A stretch of 64,000 nt of DNA from Mikania micrantha (Eukaryota > Streptophyta > Magnoliopsida > Asterales > Asteraceae). The notes under the pieces were generated by a model that saw only the letters and a program-made list of their open reading frames with translations, ran no database searches and was not told the DNA's origin. The DNA is taken from the NCBI GenBank assembly GCA_009363875.1, contig CM018682.1, forward strand, positions 57,124,031-57,188,030. The letters run 5' to 3'. Of the stretch, positions 33,425 to 45,247 are shown piece after piece (position 1 is the first letter of the stretch; every line of letters begins with the position of its first letter). The translations under genes were made by a program, and so were the position numbers.

Positions 33425-33585
33425 TCACACCATTATGCTTACACACTTTGGTCTCTTTTTGGTTAGAATTTGTTAATGGAAAAGGTGCAATTAAATTCAT
33501 TCCATGACATATCTCATTTTAACTGACCCATGACCCATTTAAACCAACCTACAGAGCACGCCCGTGCCTATATAAAATAGAATGA

Positions 33586-33616
33586 CTCCACCGCAACGCG
33601 GATGGAGACATGCTAG
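33586..33616 (+). mobile_element. Helitron-like 3' terminus
   Basis: The hairpin CTCCA-CCGC-AA-C-GCGG-A-TGGAG (33586-33607) is followed by ACATG and CTAG, then T at 33617. Plant Helitrons end in a hairpin then CTRR and insert before T (established). The 5' terminus was not found, so the extent of the element is unknown; it may include the duplication at 32920-33424. Confidence 0.5.
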
Positions 33617-35419
33617 TTAATATTTAATTTTCCAAGGTAATAAAAGAAATACTTTAAATTGTTAACCTTCAAGGCATGAAATAACTCTAATTACTATAAA
33701 CACATGTGGATTACATCATTTGAGCAAAATAATGAAAAGTAATGTAAAAATGAGAACTGACATACAAAACTCAAATTGTGTATTCTTTCACCTTTACTAC
33801 TTGCTTCATGTTGCTTGCCATGTTTTTTCTCTTTCCGAACTTGTTTACAATTATTTGAGAATCAACTCATGTTCCTTTCCCGAGCAATACTTCTCACAGT
33901 CATTTTGACCTGTTATGTTTGCATGACCTTTCCTGGATCGAGTAAAAATATTTGAAAATAAGCTTTTGTGTAATTAAGTAGAGTCATGCTCTAGGTACTA
34001 ACATATCAATTGAATTAACAAGAAAATCATTAACCTAAAACATACTGACTGACTCTCCATGTATTATCTAAGGTTATTATAATAAAATTAAAATATTATG
34101 ATTTCATATAATTTGATGTTTTTAAATTCAACCCTTAAAGCTATGATGTTGATTACTTTAGCATATACTTTTCTACTATTAAATTTTCTATTTTTTTAAA
34201 TTGTTCTTTGTGCTAAGGTTAGGATTTTTTTATGTTTTATGCTCTAATTGTGCGTGTCTTGGTCTTCTTGTCTTGCAAATAGCCCTTCAAATTAGCTTTG
34301 TTACCTACGGTTTTCATCAATAGATATACTAGGGTTTCTTGTATGTTAATTTTATTGTGAAATGACTCTGAATGATATTTAAAAGATTAAATATGTGATA
34401 ATTTATTTTGGAAGGTAAACAAATAACAACTAGTTTTATGCCCCGTCCGGTGGCCTGGCAACTTATTTCATAATTAGAAAATTGTGTTTTTACGCATTTT
34501 AAAGAATCCTCCTTGATGATTCGACATTACCTGGGGAGAATATACAGATAAATATTGTTATAGGTTCAGCCCCTAGATCGTACCCTTAATCGAACGTATG
34601 CTCTTAAGTTGCATGGCCATGTCTTTCTCAATTTATGGTTATATAACAGGGAGCAGCAGTGCAAAAGGGACTTGCTTAGCAGGCCGATTTGTGGCATTAG
34701 TTGGTTGACCTATTCCTGCCGCTTGCTGATTAACAATTCTTTACATCGTTGGAACCTGAGATTCATCTTCTGGCGTCTGTCCTATATTTTGAGTTGGATT
34801 TTCTCAGCATTTTTAATATTTGTAGTTTAAGACATATGAACATTATGTGGGTCAGCTTGCAGCGGTGGTGGGTCTTCTCGGAGTATGGTCGGTTGACTTA
34901 TTATCACATGAGGTGTTATTGGTGGATGTTGATTTTCCAAAGCTCGTCTGATCGAGTTATCTTCATTATAGATGATTACTGCTCTTGTGTATGTGGCTTA
35001 ACTTCTCCCTCACTTTTAGAAGATTGCCACTGCTGAAAAAGTTGGCTTGGAGTATGATTGGCTCCTTGAGAAAAATGTACAATATTCATTAACTATTTAT
35101 GTCATACAAAGTGCTTAAAATTATGATATAAGACAAGCAAAGGCATGGTCCATGGTTACAACTACACTGATCATGTGTACAAGTCAAAGTCTTTAAAATA
35201 TATCTTCATATAAACCTACTTGTATACAGGTCAAAGTACATAACATGTTTCACTACCAATCAAGATGGGACTTGCCCATACCTTTTCAGGTTAAGTTAAC
35301 AATGGGTAACACCGCATCATGAATTAAATTCTTACGATTGCGTAATGCAAAAAAAAAGTTGTAGATTCCTAGATTATGGTGTTTTACATACCCAATTTGT
35401 AGTCTAAAAAATACTCCAT
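33617..35419. other. AT-rich sequence without a supported gene
   Basis: Short ORFs on the plus strand at 34609-35036 have no recognisable domain. CTAGTTTTATGCCCCGTCCG at 34430 could be a degraded Helitron end on the minus strand. Introns or decayed parts of the CACTA element that follows are possible but not shown. Confidence 0.5.
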
Positions 35420-36052
35420 TTGACATCCAACCAAAAATGCATCTTTGTGTACATCAAAATTTTACTGGAAGGTTTAGAGTTGGATTTCATACTTGGTAGA
35501 AAGGTATTCATGTTTCGTTGCAACTGGTATAATACCGATCCAAAGGGAAAAAGCACGGTGATTGATCATAAATTAACATCAGTTGACATTACTTCTACGT
35601 GGTATATACAAGAACCTTTTATTTTGGGTAATCAAGCTCAACAAGTTTTTTATCTGAATGATATGACACGTGGGAAGAATTGGAAGGTGTTTCAAAAAGT
35701 AAATCATCGTAACATTTTTGATATGCATGAGTATGATGAAGACGAAATATTTATGACTGATATATTTCATGAACAAGAATCTAATGAGTTTCCACCTTTT
35801 CAGCCAACTGAAGAGTTACCTCACACTTCTCTCATAGTTCGAAACAACGTGGAACCTGAATCGCTATCATATGAGGCGGTTCTAGCAATACGTAACACAA
35901 ACGCCCCTGTTAATGACTTAACATATATTGATGACGACTATGATGATTTGGGTAGATATTTTTTCAATAATGAATCTATACCGGATTCTGAGACTGGTCA
36001 TGATTCAACTGATCCAGATCATAATAGTGACGATGATGACTCTTTTGCATGA
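35420..36052 (+). pseudogene. CACTA (En/Spm) transposon coding piece, DUF4216-like C-terminus
   Basis: The frame reads RKVFMFRCNWYNTDP, VDITSTWYIQEPFILGNQA and WKVFQKVNHRNIFDM, matching the DUF4216 pattern found at the C-terminus of plant CACTA TNP2-type proteins (established family, recognised from memory). An acidic tail (DPDHNSDDDDSFA) ends at 36050. The piece has no internal stop over 200 codons, but the transposase catalytic domain expected upstream is not visible and there is no clear ATG before the domain, so it is a 5'-truncated remnant or the last exon of a longer gene. TNP2 binds and cuts transposon ends in the nucleus; this part alone would not. A second CACTA coding piece lies 4 kb downstream. 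Confidence 0.65.
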
Positions 36053-36565
36053 TTTTATTCGTAAGTTTTGGTTAGTTTTGAGTACAATCTTTTTATTGTT
36101 AAATTTCGTATCCCTAGTGACTAATAAAATAATTCCTTTTTTCTTTATATCTACAAATGGTCCAACTAAACTATATATTAATTTTGTCCCCGCCAACATT
36201 TTGACACAATTAAGTGACTTGACTTGCTTATGTTGTGCAACACTCCTATAACCATACTTGGATCATTTGAATTTTAGATGTATGAAAATTGTACAACAAC
36301 GATACCTTGTCCAACAACTATACTTGGATCATTTGAAAATGAGATATGACTTTGAAATCGAATAAAACAAGGTGAATTTTAATCTAGCAATTCAATGACC
36401 ATTCTCAAAATGGGTTTAACTGGTTTAGGTATTTTACATTCATAAAACTTGCTAAATAGTTGACGTGTTAAATTCATGCATTAAAAAGGTAGTCCATATA
36501 ATGAAAAGACAATTTGTTTATTTAACTGGTATACTAATTTGTGCTTATGTATGTTGTTGCATTAA

Positions 36566-36619
36566 ATTAAATTTCTCAACTATCAAGCCATGACCCATAT
36601 CGAATCTTTCACATTGCAG
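36566..36619 (+). other. 54-nt exon-like copy 1
   Basis: The segment ends CACATTGCAG|GTACATTG, with a donor-like GT, but lacks an AG acceptor at its left edge. The 18-codon reading is IKFLNYQAMTHIESFTLQ. Confidence 0.35.
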
Positions 36620-37566
36620 GTACATTGTTTATTTTTTGTGTTAATGATATGTAATACGCCAAACTTGTAATGGTTTTTTTTTACTTTTAAGTTCATCACC
36701 AGACATGCATAAGTGATTTTATAAAATATAACTTATTATTGTTTAAATCATCCAAAATTATGCCAATATAAACATGTTGTGGCAATCTGATGTAACTGGT
36801 GGTGGCATGGGATGGCGTGATGCGGCCTTGCTGTAGCCTGGCCTGGCTGCTAATTGTAGGTGCTCCTAATTTTTTGTATTGTAGGGTATATGGTTAAGAG
36901 CTGAATTAGTTGACGCAAATGGCTTGCCTACAAAAGTCAAATAACACAAAGTGAATTTTTATGTAGCAATTCTATAAAAGGTTTCTTTCACAAGAAATTA
37001 TGACCCATTATTGACTATAAAAGTTAATTAAAAGGCCATAAAAATGACAATTCGGATGACGGATTTTTAACTTCTTAGGGTAATTTTAATTTAAAAAAAT
37101 TGCTAACGGGTCAGTAGGTTCAATTGATGTAACATAATGACAATTCGATTTGTTTATTTAATTGGTACGCTAATTTCTGCTTATGTATGTTGTGGCATGA
37201 GATGGCCAGAAGTGTTGGGCCTCCTAATATTTGGTATTGTAGGGTATATGGTTAAGTGCACTAGTTGACTCAAATGGTTTGACTATAAAAGTCAAATAAC
37301 ACCAAATGAATTTTAACCTAGAAATTCTGTGAAATTTTTTTTGACTAGAAATTATGACCCGTTATTGACTTTAAAAGTCAAATAAAAGGTTATAAAAATG
37401 ACAATTCATGTAATAGTTTAACTGGTTGTGGTAATTTTAATTCAAAAAATTGCTAACGGATCGGTAGGTTCAATTAATGTAATATATTGGTAGTCCACAT
37501 AATGAGAATCTGATTCGTGTATTTAATTGGTACGCTAATTTCTGCTTATGTATGTTGTTGCAACAG

Positions 37567-37620
37567 TTCCAATCCCACTACTCGCAAGTCATGAGCCACA
37601 TCGAATCTTTCACATTTCAC
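37567..37620 (+). other. 54-nt exon-like copy 2
   Basis: Flanked by GTTGCAACAG and GTACATAG. The last exon base is C instead of G. The 18-codon reading is FQSHYSQVMSHIESFTFH. Confidence 0.4.
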
Positions 37621-37862
37621 GTACATAGTTTATTTTTTGTGTTAATAATATGTAATACACCAAACTTGTAATGGTTTTTTTTAATACTTTTAAGTTCATC
37701 AAGAGGGGTGCATAACTGATTTTATAAAATATACATGATTATTGATTATATCATCCAATATTATGCTAATGAAAACATGTTGTGGCAATCTGATGCGACT
37801 TTGCTGGCGGCATGAGATGTCGTGATGCAGCGTTGCTCTAGCTTAATATGTTGTTCTGACAG

Positions 37863-37916
37863 ATCCAATCCATCAACTCTCAAGCCATGAAGTACATCGA
37901 AGCTCTCCAATTTCAG
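37863..37916 (+). other. 54-nt exon-like copy 3
   Basis: Flanked by TTCTGACAG and GTTCATATAGC, with both splice dinucleotides present. The reading is IQSINSQAMKYIEALQFQ. Confidence 0.45.
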
Positions 37917-38752
37917 GTTCATATAGCTGTTTTTTTGTTGTCAATATGTCAATGTAATTACATGAACAACCACATCATTTTGCTGAATTGCATCATCACC
38001 TCCCTATGTTTGTTTTTATTAATTAATCTTGATTTTGTTTTAATTTAGAATCTGCTTACATTAATTGTAATTTATAATTTGTTTTATTTAGTTTATTTGG
38101 ATATAATCTAACTCGTAAACTTTAATCAAGTTGTAGTTTGTTTGAATTTCTATAAAATAAGGTGTTTTAGTCATAGTATTGTTTGTTTGTTGTAACACTC
38201 CTGAAACCATTAAGTGACTTGACTTTCTTATATTGTGTAACACTCTTGAAACCATACATGGACATTTCAATTTTTGACTATATGAAAATTGTGCAGCAAC
38301 CATACCTGGTCCAGGATGTTGTGCAATCAGAATTCATTTAGTTATTTTACGTGCTAGTAGTTTTAGTTATCTTTTAGTTATCTGATACATCATTTATTTA
38401 ATGAGGATGGTGTTTTAATCTGGTAATCAATTCGAATCAGAGAACAAAAGGTGATTTTCATTTCATAAAATCTAGCTAATCTTTTTATTAATGGGTCCTT
38501 TATATTAATGGGTCAACTGGTCAAGCTAATTATTTATGCGTATAACTTTCAAATGTGAGAACGATTCAAATGAATGTAATAAAAATGACCACTGACATAA
38601 TGGTTTTAAGTGGTCAGAGTGCTTTTAATTCATAAAACTTGCTAATGGGTAGGTGAGTTCTAATTTAATACAATGGTGGTCCACATAATGACTAGACGAT
38701 TTGTTTATGTAATTGTTACATGAAATTTTAATTACGTCTGTTGTTGCAACAG

Positions 38753-38806
38753 GTCCAATCCATCAACTCTCAACCCATGATCCACATCAAAGCTCTCCAA
38801 TTTCAG
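38753..38806 (+). other. 54-nt exon-like copy 4
   Basis: Flanked by GTTGCAACAG and GTGTGTTTTT, with both splice dinucleotides present. The reading is VQSINSQPMIHIKALQFQ. Confidence 0.45.
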
Positions 38807-39714
38807 GTGTGTTTTTTTTTTTTTTGTTACTGATTTGTCAATGTAATGACTTAAACAACCACTACATTTTACAGCATTGCCTCACCATCTCCCTACCCTT
38901 GTTTTTGATTGATTAATCTTGATTTTATTTTAATTTAGACGCTGCCTAGGTTAATTGTAATTTATATTTTGTGTTTTTTTTTTAATTTATTTAGATATAA
39001 TCAAACTGGTACACTTTAATGAACTAGTAGTTGTTTGAATTTCTTTAAAATAAGTAGTTTTTGTCATAGTATTGTTTGTCTGTTGTTTGTTTAAATAGGG
39101 AGCCTGGGTAAAGGTTTAGTTACATATTATCGAAAATAAATTTATGGTTTAAAACTCAAATAAAAGGTCATAAAGACGCAATAAACTAAATCTGAGTATG
39201 ATCATGATGCCCCTACCATACATGGATCATTTTATTTTGGTTATATGAAAATTGTGTAGCAAGCATTCATGGTCCAAGATATTGTGAACGAGAATTCATT
39301 TGTTTTTCTATCTGTTAGTTGTTTATATGATACATTATTTATTTAATGAGGATTTTGTGTTAATCTAGTAATCAATTAACAGGTGATTTACAATTGTACG
39401 AAAACAAGCTACTCTTTTTATTAACAGGTCAACTGGTCAAGGTAATTATTTATGCTTATAACTTACGAATGTGATAACAAGTCAAATGAATGTAGAAATA
39501 AATGACCATTCACGTAATGTGATAACTTACAGGTGATTTACAATTGTAAGAAAACAAGCTACTCTTAAGTGGTTGGGCTACTTTTATTTTATAAAACTTG
39601 CTAACAGGCCGGCAAGTTTTATTAATGTAATAAAGTGTTAGTCCACATAATTACAAGACGATTTGTTAATTCTATTGTTACACTCATTTCTGATTATGCA
39701 TGTTGTTGCAACAG

Positions 39715-39768
39715 ATCCAATGCATCAAGTCTCAAGAAATGAACCACAACGATGCTTTCCAACATTAG
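39715..39768 (+). other. 54-nt exon-like copy 5
   Basis: Flanked by GTTGCAACAG and GTACATAG. The reading IQCIKSQEMNHNDAFQH ends in TAG at the last codon. Confidence 0.4.
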
Positions 39769-40173
39769 GTACATAGTTTATTTTTCTGTGTTACTGGTAT
39801 GTCACCGTAATGACTTAAACAATCCCGTCATTTTACTGCTTCGCATCACGACCTTCCTATTCTTGTTTTGATTTTTTAATTTTGATTTTATTTAAAGTTG
39901 GGGGTTGTTTTGTTTTTGGAATTTATGTTTTGTTTAATTTAGTTTATTTGGATACAATCAAATTGGCAGAATTTAAACAAGCACTAGTTTGTTTGAATTT
40001 CCTAAAAATAAGTACTTTAGCCATAATATGTTTTGCTTTTTGTTTTGTTAAGTTAGGGAGCATGTGTAAAGGTTTAGTTACATATTTTCAAATAAAACTT
40101 CTTGTTTAAATGTCAAATAGAATGCCATAATCACACAATACTAAATCTGAATATCTTCCCACATTTTGTATAC

Positions 40174-40458
40174 ACGGATTGTGAGGCTGAGCAAGAAATT
40201 GGAAATGGTACAACTAGAAGAAAACATGGTGGTACATGCGGTAAGGGAGCTCGGAAGATAATGAAAACATCGATGAAGAGATTGCCACTAGAGTTTGATT
40301 TTCAAACAAGGAGAGTAATATCTGAAACTGATTCTGCTTTCATGCACGAGTATGGCTATATCGAAAACAATTGTAGCTTTCAATTTAAAGATTGGAGGCT
40401 TGTGCCAAATGTAGTGAGGATGCCATTACGGCACAAGCTGACCGTAGGTTCCGTTTAA
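40174..40458 (+). pseudogene. CACTA second-ORF-like fragment
   Basis: The frame reads TTRRKHGGTCGKGARKIMK, then MKRLPLEFDFQTRRVIS, and FKDWRLVPNVVRMPL. The pattern (basic N-terminus, K/R-LP-EF, a gap, then W-x-x-VP) is that of the plant 'transposase, Ptta/En/Spm' family, the second protein of CACTA elements (recognised from memory). It stops at 40456, much shorter than the family, so only an N-terminal piece remains. It follows the 54-nt exon-like region and the DUF4216 piece, which fits one decayed CACTA element on the plus strand. No CACTA terminal repeats were found. Confidence 0.5.
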
Positions 40459-40507
40459 AATTCCAATAGAACATTTAAATTCAACATTTACAAAAATTAT
40501 ATGTATT

Positions 40508-40573
40508 GTGCATGATTCAACCATCGATCGTCACCGCGACGTGGATTCCGCACGCGACGCAAGGGGTGTGACA
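40508..40573 (+). other. LTR-end scrap at a rearrangement junction
   Basis: AAGGGGTGTGACATC looks like a gypsy LTR 3' end, yet it is followed at once by the tail of gypsy pol instead of a primer site. This is a deletion or recombination joint. Confidence 0.45.
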
Positions 40574-40840
40574 TCAAATCTTAAGAAATGCTTAGCCGAT
40601 GAGTCTTTGATTATACCGGTAGAAAAAATTCACATAGATGAACAGTTACATTTCATTGAGGAACCTTTGGAAATTATGGATCGTGAAGTTAAACAGCTGA
40701 AACAAAGTCGTACTCCAATCGTTAAAGTTCGATGGAATTCCAAACGAGGCCCAGAGTTTACTTGGGAGCGTGAGGACCACATGAAAATAATGTATCCCCA
40801 TCTGTTTACAGAGGAAGTTGTGCCCGATAACGATTCTTAA
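40574..40840 (+). pseudogene. Gypsy pol 3' tail (element F)
   Basis: An open frame (NLKKCLADESLIIPVEKIH, EEPLEIMDREVKQLK, GPEFTWEREDHMKIMYPHLF) ending at 40838 is the chromodomain-like C-terminus of gypsy integrase, closely like A and D. This tail directs integrase to chromatin in chromoviruses (established). Everything upstream in pol is missing, replaced by an LTR-end scrap. The tail itself has no stop or frameshift over about 88 codons, making it the best-preserved tail in the window. Confidence 0.85.
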
Positions 40841-40853
40841 ACCGAAATTTCTC

Positions 40854-40867
40854 TAACTAGGGGAGAC
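40854..40867 (+). other. Polypurine tract of element F
   Basis: CTAACTAGGGGAGAC directly precedes the LTR start. Confidence 0.6.
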
Positions 40868-41517
40868 TATAATATCAATGCCGGAATACTAGTTCGTAAC
40901 ACTAGAAATGTACTGTAGATACATGTACATAAAATATTTGTATAATATTTTATGTTAATATTATGTGAAACAGATATTCTAACAGTGTAGAAGTACGATA
41001 CTGACAAACAACACACAGAGATACAATACTAACATGAGTAAAATGCTAAACTACGACATGATATAACATATGATTGTTAGATAGGATATTATTATGTGTA
41101 ATCGCATGTGGGGATAACCAAACTAAAACAGTACTATATATCATTACTAGAATATAGAACTAACGTTGTATCCGTGTAGGTGACGATTCGCAAAAATATA
41201 TTTTTAAGTTTAACGTTCCGAATGATATCTTATAATTAGAAAATCAAATCGGAAAGTAAAGTTATCATTGTGTTCGTACAGATGACGATTCGTACGAAAA
41301 CACGCGAAAACAATACGATCCGGCGAAATGATAAAAATAAATGTTTTTTGAAATTTTAAAGGTAATAAAAAGATATTTAGTTAATTTATTAGGAATTACA
41401 AGCTAAAATAATTTAAGAACTTCTATTTTTATAAAGTTGGGCAACGTTACGCAAATTTACGAAAACGACGCGTTAAAACGAAACAAAACGAAACCAAACA
41501 AACCCAAACATGCCCAG

Positions 41518-41640
41518 GCTATAAAAGACCTAACTCACTTCTTCCCTACATTTAATTCACCTACAAGCTTTCTCCCTCTTAAAAATCCTGGTTTCACTCT
41601 CTCTCTCTACTCTCTCTCTCTCTACATTCAAAAAACCATA
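41518..41640 (+). promoter_or_regulatory. LTR F core promoter
   Basis: GCTATAAAAGACC (TATA at 41520) is followed by CTCTCTCTCTCTACTCTCTC near 41599-41620, the same layout as in A1. Confidence 0.7.
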
Positions 41641-41859
41641 ACTCACTTAATCCTTCACCAAGGATCGGAGGTGAAACTAACTGGATTGATCGCAGACTTA
41701 GAGAGAAGTTGCAGTTTGTTAGGGTTTTTCAGCATTTGAAGCTAGGTGAGCTTTAAACCAGTTCTGGCACTTCAAAGATGCTAGGGAATACACAAAAATG
41801 GTTTAGGAACTCATGGGACAGGTTGATTAAGCACTGGAATGATCGAATGGAGCTGGAAT

Positions 41860-42190
41860 ACCTGGAAATAAGCAATGTCGACAGATGAACCCCATACTCC
41901 CTAGTATCGATGACCTGATAGACCAACAAACAATAACCATCGACATTGCTAAGTTCAATGGACCAATATCGATGTCTTCTAATCAAGGATACTAGGATCG
42001 ATGCTCTCTAAAGGTCAAAGGTCATGTGACCATCGATACTAGTAGTATCGATGGTCTAAGGTCCGCCAACCTTAGTCTATCGGTACTATAGTATCGGCAG
42101 GATAGTTTTTAAGTTTCCATCGATACTAGTTGATCAAAACCATCGATACTAATCAGAATCTTGTCGATATTAGTTACCAAGTGCAGTCCA
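41860..42190 (+). repeat. ATCGATACT word cluster in LTR F
   Basis: AGTATCGATGACC, CCAATATCGATG, AGGATCGATGC, CCATCGATACTAGTAG, GTATCGATGG, CCATCGATACTAG and CCATCGATACTAATC recur at irregular spacing at the position where A1 has GCCGAACC. Confidence 0.8.
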
Positions 42191-43761
42191 AGTAGTTTAA
42201 GCTCAAAATTAGATGATATGGGTAAAAATTGAAGTCGTGGGAGTGCATTAAACATAGAAGGGTCGGATAAGGACCATTAGGATTTTTTCTAGGTGTTTAG
42301 CAGTTTCATACATCTTCGATACTAAGTTTTTGGTCAAACTAAAACTTTCACAATACTTGTAATGAAGTGACATCAAGAATCAAATGCAAACAAACTCAAA
42401 GGTTAAATTAAAACAACAAACTTTAAAGGATAACTTTGGAACTTGGATTACATGTGAAAAGTCTAGTCTAAGTTCTAAGTTTCAAACTCAATGATTCATG
42501 ATTTGAGCTTATATTTTATTAAAATGTACTACTTAATTTTTTGAAAATAAAGTTTAGAAGATATTATTAGCTATTTTTACAAATAAGAATAAGGTTTTGT
42601 AAATGAGTTAACTTTCTTTTAACTTATAAATTTTATTTCCAAACTTTCTTTTTATACTTTCAAATATATTTTTTAAAGCACAGACCTTACTTAAATAGGA
42701 TAGATTATACTTATTTTGGGTAAGGGTTAAGAATGTTTAGTCAAATAAGACAATGTAGAATTAAACACTTAGTAATTCATCATAGTAACGAATAGGACAC
42801 TTAGTCACACACTTAGATCAATATACAATATGAATAACTATAAAACTCACAATTCAAACCATAACTAATGAAATTAGGTGTTGAAGTTACCATCGATACA
42901 ACAAACTAGGGAGCGCATTCTTAGGTTATTCAAGTATTCTAAAAAACAGGTGAGTTCATCTGTCCCTTTTCAAACTATTTCGTTCTACTGCGAGACTGAG
43001 AAACATGTTAAAATGTTTTATTTAAATGTTTAGATGTTTCTTAAATCTTTCATGATTAGGCTTGATGCTTGTATTATTTATTCTTAAACTTAGATACTTT
43101 TAAACTGATGAACTTCTAAGCTTATAAACTATGATTTTATTTGATTCCCTCAAACTTATAAACTTATGGTACTTGGATACTTTTAAACTCATACACCATG
43201 ATTCTTAGATACTTAAAAACTATATTCTTTTGATTCTTAGACACTTAAAATCTTATAAACTTATAGACATGTAAACTTGAAAACGTAAAATGATTTCAAC
43301 TCTTAAACTTATGAGGAATGGGATTTCAGTTAGGAAGCAGGCACATGTGCACATGGTACGGGTAAACTTGAGACTTGTTTCTATATTCGTTCGGACTTCG
43401 CAATACATAATGATTGACCACCAAGCGTTGACATTTGGTCAAGCCCATCTAGTCATTCAGTGTTCTTCGATGTCAATTCTTATGCTCTGTGATGAGTTTC
43501 GTTGGGTGTGTAAAGTCTAACTACGCACCGATGCTGAAAGTCACAGACGAGTTGCTTCTGTGGATTGGTATTGAATGCCTCCGTGAGTGTCTCTAGGATT
43601 CACTCCCCTCTAGTATACAGTTGTCCACAGATGTGAACTCAAACTTGGTTTTCAAACTCTAATGAAATGGAAATCGGTTAATCAGAGTTCTTGAAACTAC
43701 GTTGAATGTGGATTGTGGTAGAGATTAAAACGCTAATTATCATTAACAACAATATTATATG

Positions 43762-43844
43762 TGGTCTGGTTTGTGGTGGGCTGGCAGCTGGGCTGGCAGT
43801 AAGCTTGACCCTACGTATGCCCTTTATATAAGCATACTTGACTG
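43762..43844 (+). ncRNA. Candidate structured RNA module, copy F1
   Basis: The triplet GTC is matched on both arms (left TGGTCTGG, right TTGACTG). The inner stem is GGG/CCC. The core is TATGCCCTTTATATAAGC. Confidence 0.45.
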
Positions 43845-43942
43845 GATAGGATAGGTGTTGTTTGTGAGGTTAGGGTTGTTACACTGAAAGGTTTGTCAAA
43901 ATTGGTAAAATGCTTAATTATCATTAACAACAATATTATATG

Positions 43943-44024
43943 TGGCCTGGTATATAGTGGCTGGCGGCTAGGTTGGCAGTAAGCTTGACTCTATGTATGC
44001 CCTATATATATGCATACTTGGCTG
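43943..44024 (+). ncRNA. Candidate structured RNA module, copy F2
   Basis: The triplet GCC is matched on both arms (left TGGCCTGG, right TTGGCTG). The inner stem is TAGG/CTCTA. The core is TATGCCCTATATATATGC. Confidence 0.45.
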
Positions 44025-44486
44025 GATAGGATAGGTGTTGTTAGTGAGGTTAAGGTTGTTATTGAAAAAGGTTTGCTGTAACTCATTTTCAAATACAAAA
44101 TTTTATGAGCTCACCAACCATGTGTTGACTTTGTTTTATTACATGTTTTCTCAGGTGACGGAAAAGAATACGTTAAGGTTCATGATGCATACTAGGATGC
44201 CCAGATAGAGGACCTCATAGCTTTTGGAAGTACACATTTTGTTTATTATTTGTGAATCATTTTGATATCTTGTATAATTACAAGATAGTGAACTCATGAT
44301 TCTTTTAATAGGTTTACTTAGTTAAATTATCAAACGTGGCAGTTGTAATTTAAATTTGTAATCCTAGTTTAATTGTTTTGTGCTTTAGTTATTCTCAAAT
44401 ATTGTGATATGTATACAATTTGATCATCCCGAGACCATTCCGCCCAGTGGGAAAGTCGATCTAGCCCACCAGCTCGGGGTGTGACA

Positions 44487-45247
44487 ACTTCAGTATGTCA
44501 GAGGTAGGTCGTCGTTTGTATTCGTAGTTAGAATCCCATCCCACAATTGTTCATGGTTGTTTTCTTGAATTATGACTATGATTATGATTGTGAAAACCAT
44601 ATTTTTGATTTACTTGAAATCAAAACCCAAAGTTTTCATGTTTATGTGTCCTAGAATATTCATTCCAGTCTCTCAACACCTACAGTATTGAGTATTATGA
44701 TTCCTGATGAGAACCTCTATTTAAGAATGCTGATAACACAGATTCCTACTTATGAAGTTCTAATTATGTTATCATGTTGAGAATTTCATACTAGAGTTAC
44801 TAAGAATAGATATCTTTGCCTCTGAAATCATTTGATGAATACACATTGAGGAAATTAGTTCGGATCCTAAGATTACAGAATATGGACTCCAAATTCCTTG
44901 ATTTTGAAAATTAATATAAAAGAATTTTGACCTATGCTTCGAGATTAACAATATCGATAGTGGCATAAACCAGCTGACTTGGAAGCCTTCTAACTTGGTG
45001 ACCTCGGTGGTTTGAGGTGGTCTAATGAAGCGTTGAACTTGCTAAGTTCGATGGAAGTCACCCCTTTGACCTCTCATGGATCGATACTGCATGGCTAGCT
45101 ATCCTTCCATCGATACTGGCTTCCACGATCAAGCCAGCTCAATCCAGCCCTCCCAAACTCAATATAATCTTGTCCAAATAGTTGTAAACTGTTTCCGAGC
45201 CTAGGCCTTGAGTTTAAAGAGCTGAAAACTGGTTTTGTATTCAAAGA
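44487..45247 (-). repeat. Reverse-strand gypsy LTR fragment H, left part
   Basis: It carries the ATCGATACT words (44950, 45079, 45107) and continues at 58550 after element D. Read in reverse, the order promoter (58845), leader, then words matches other LTRs of the family. The part from 44487 to about 44940 shows no recognised feature, so its assignment is weak. Confidence 0.5.
45243..45247 (+). other. Target-site duplication of element D, left copy
   Basis: AAAGA directly precedes the 5' LTR and is repeated exactly at 58545-58549 after the 3' LTR. Confidence 0.92.

Larger units (their letters stand above)
36053..40150 (+). repeat. Diverged tandem-repeat region, segments of about 0.3-1 kb
   Basis: The same paragraphs recur: TTTGTTTATTTAATTGGTA(C), GTATGTTGTTGCAACAG, a 54-nt exon-like segment, GTACATAGTTTATTTTTTGT, CAATTGATGTAA and GGTCAACTGGTCAAG. 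Pieces such as ATGACCCATTATTGACT and AAAATGACAATTC recur near 37000 and 37360. It lies between two CACTA coding pieces and may be amplified intron/exon sequence of one transposon gene (inference). Confidence 0.65.
40868..44486 (+). repeat. Gypsy LTR F, 3.6 kb
   Basis: It starts TATAATATCAATGCCGG (the usual TGTAAC start is altered to TATAAT) and ends GCTCGGGGTGTGACA at 44486. Order: U3; TATA box (41520); CT-rich leader; donor-like CTAG|GTGAGC (41745); ATCGATACT word cluster; AACAGGTGAGTTCATCTGTCC (42948); short repeats; two structured modules; acceptor-like site (44154). Same family layout as A1. Confidence 0.8.

Noticed and set aside
34609..35036. Overlapping plus-strand frames as a host gene
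   Set aside because: Frames are short and contain no recognisable domain, start context or splice pattern that I can defend.
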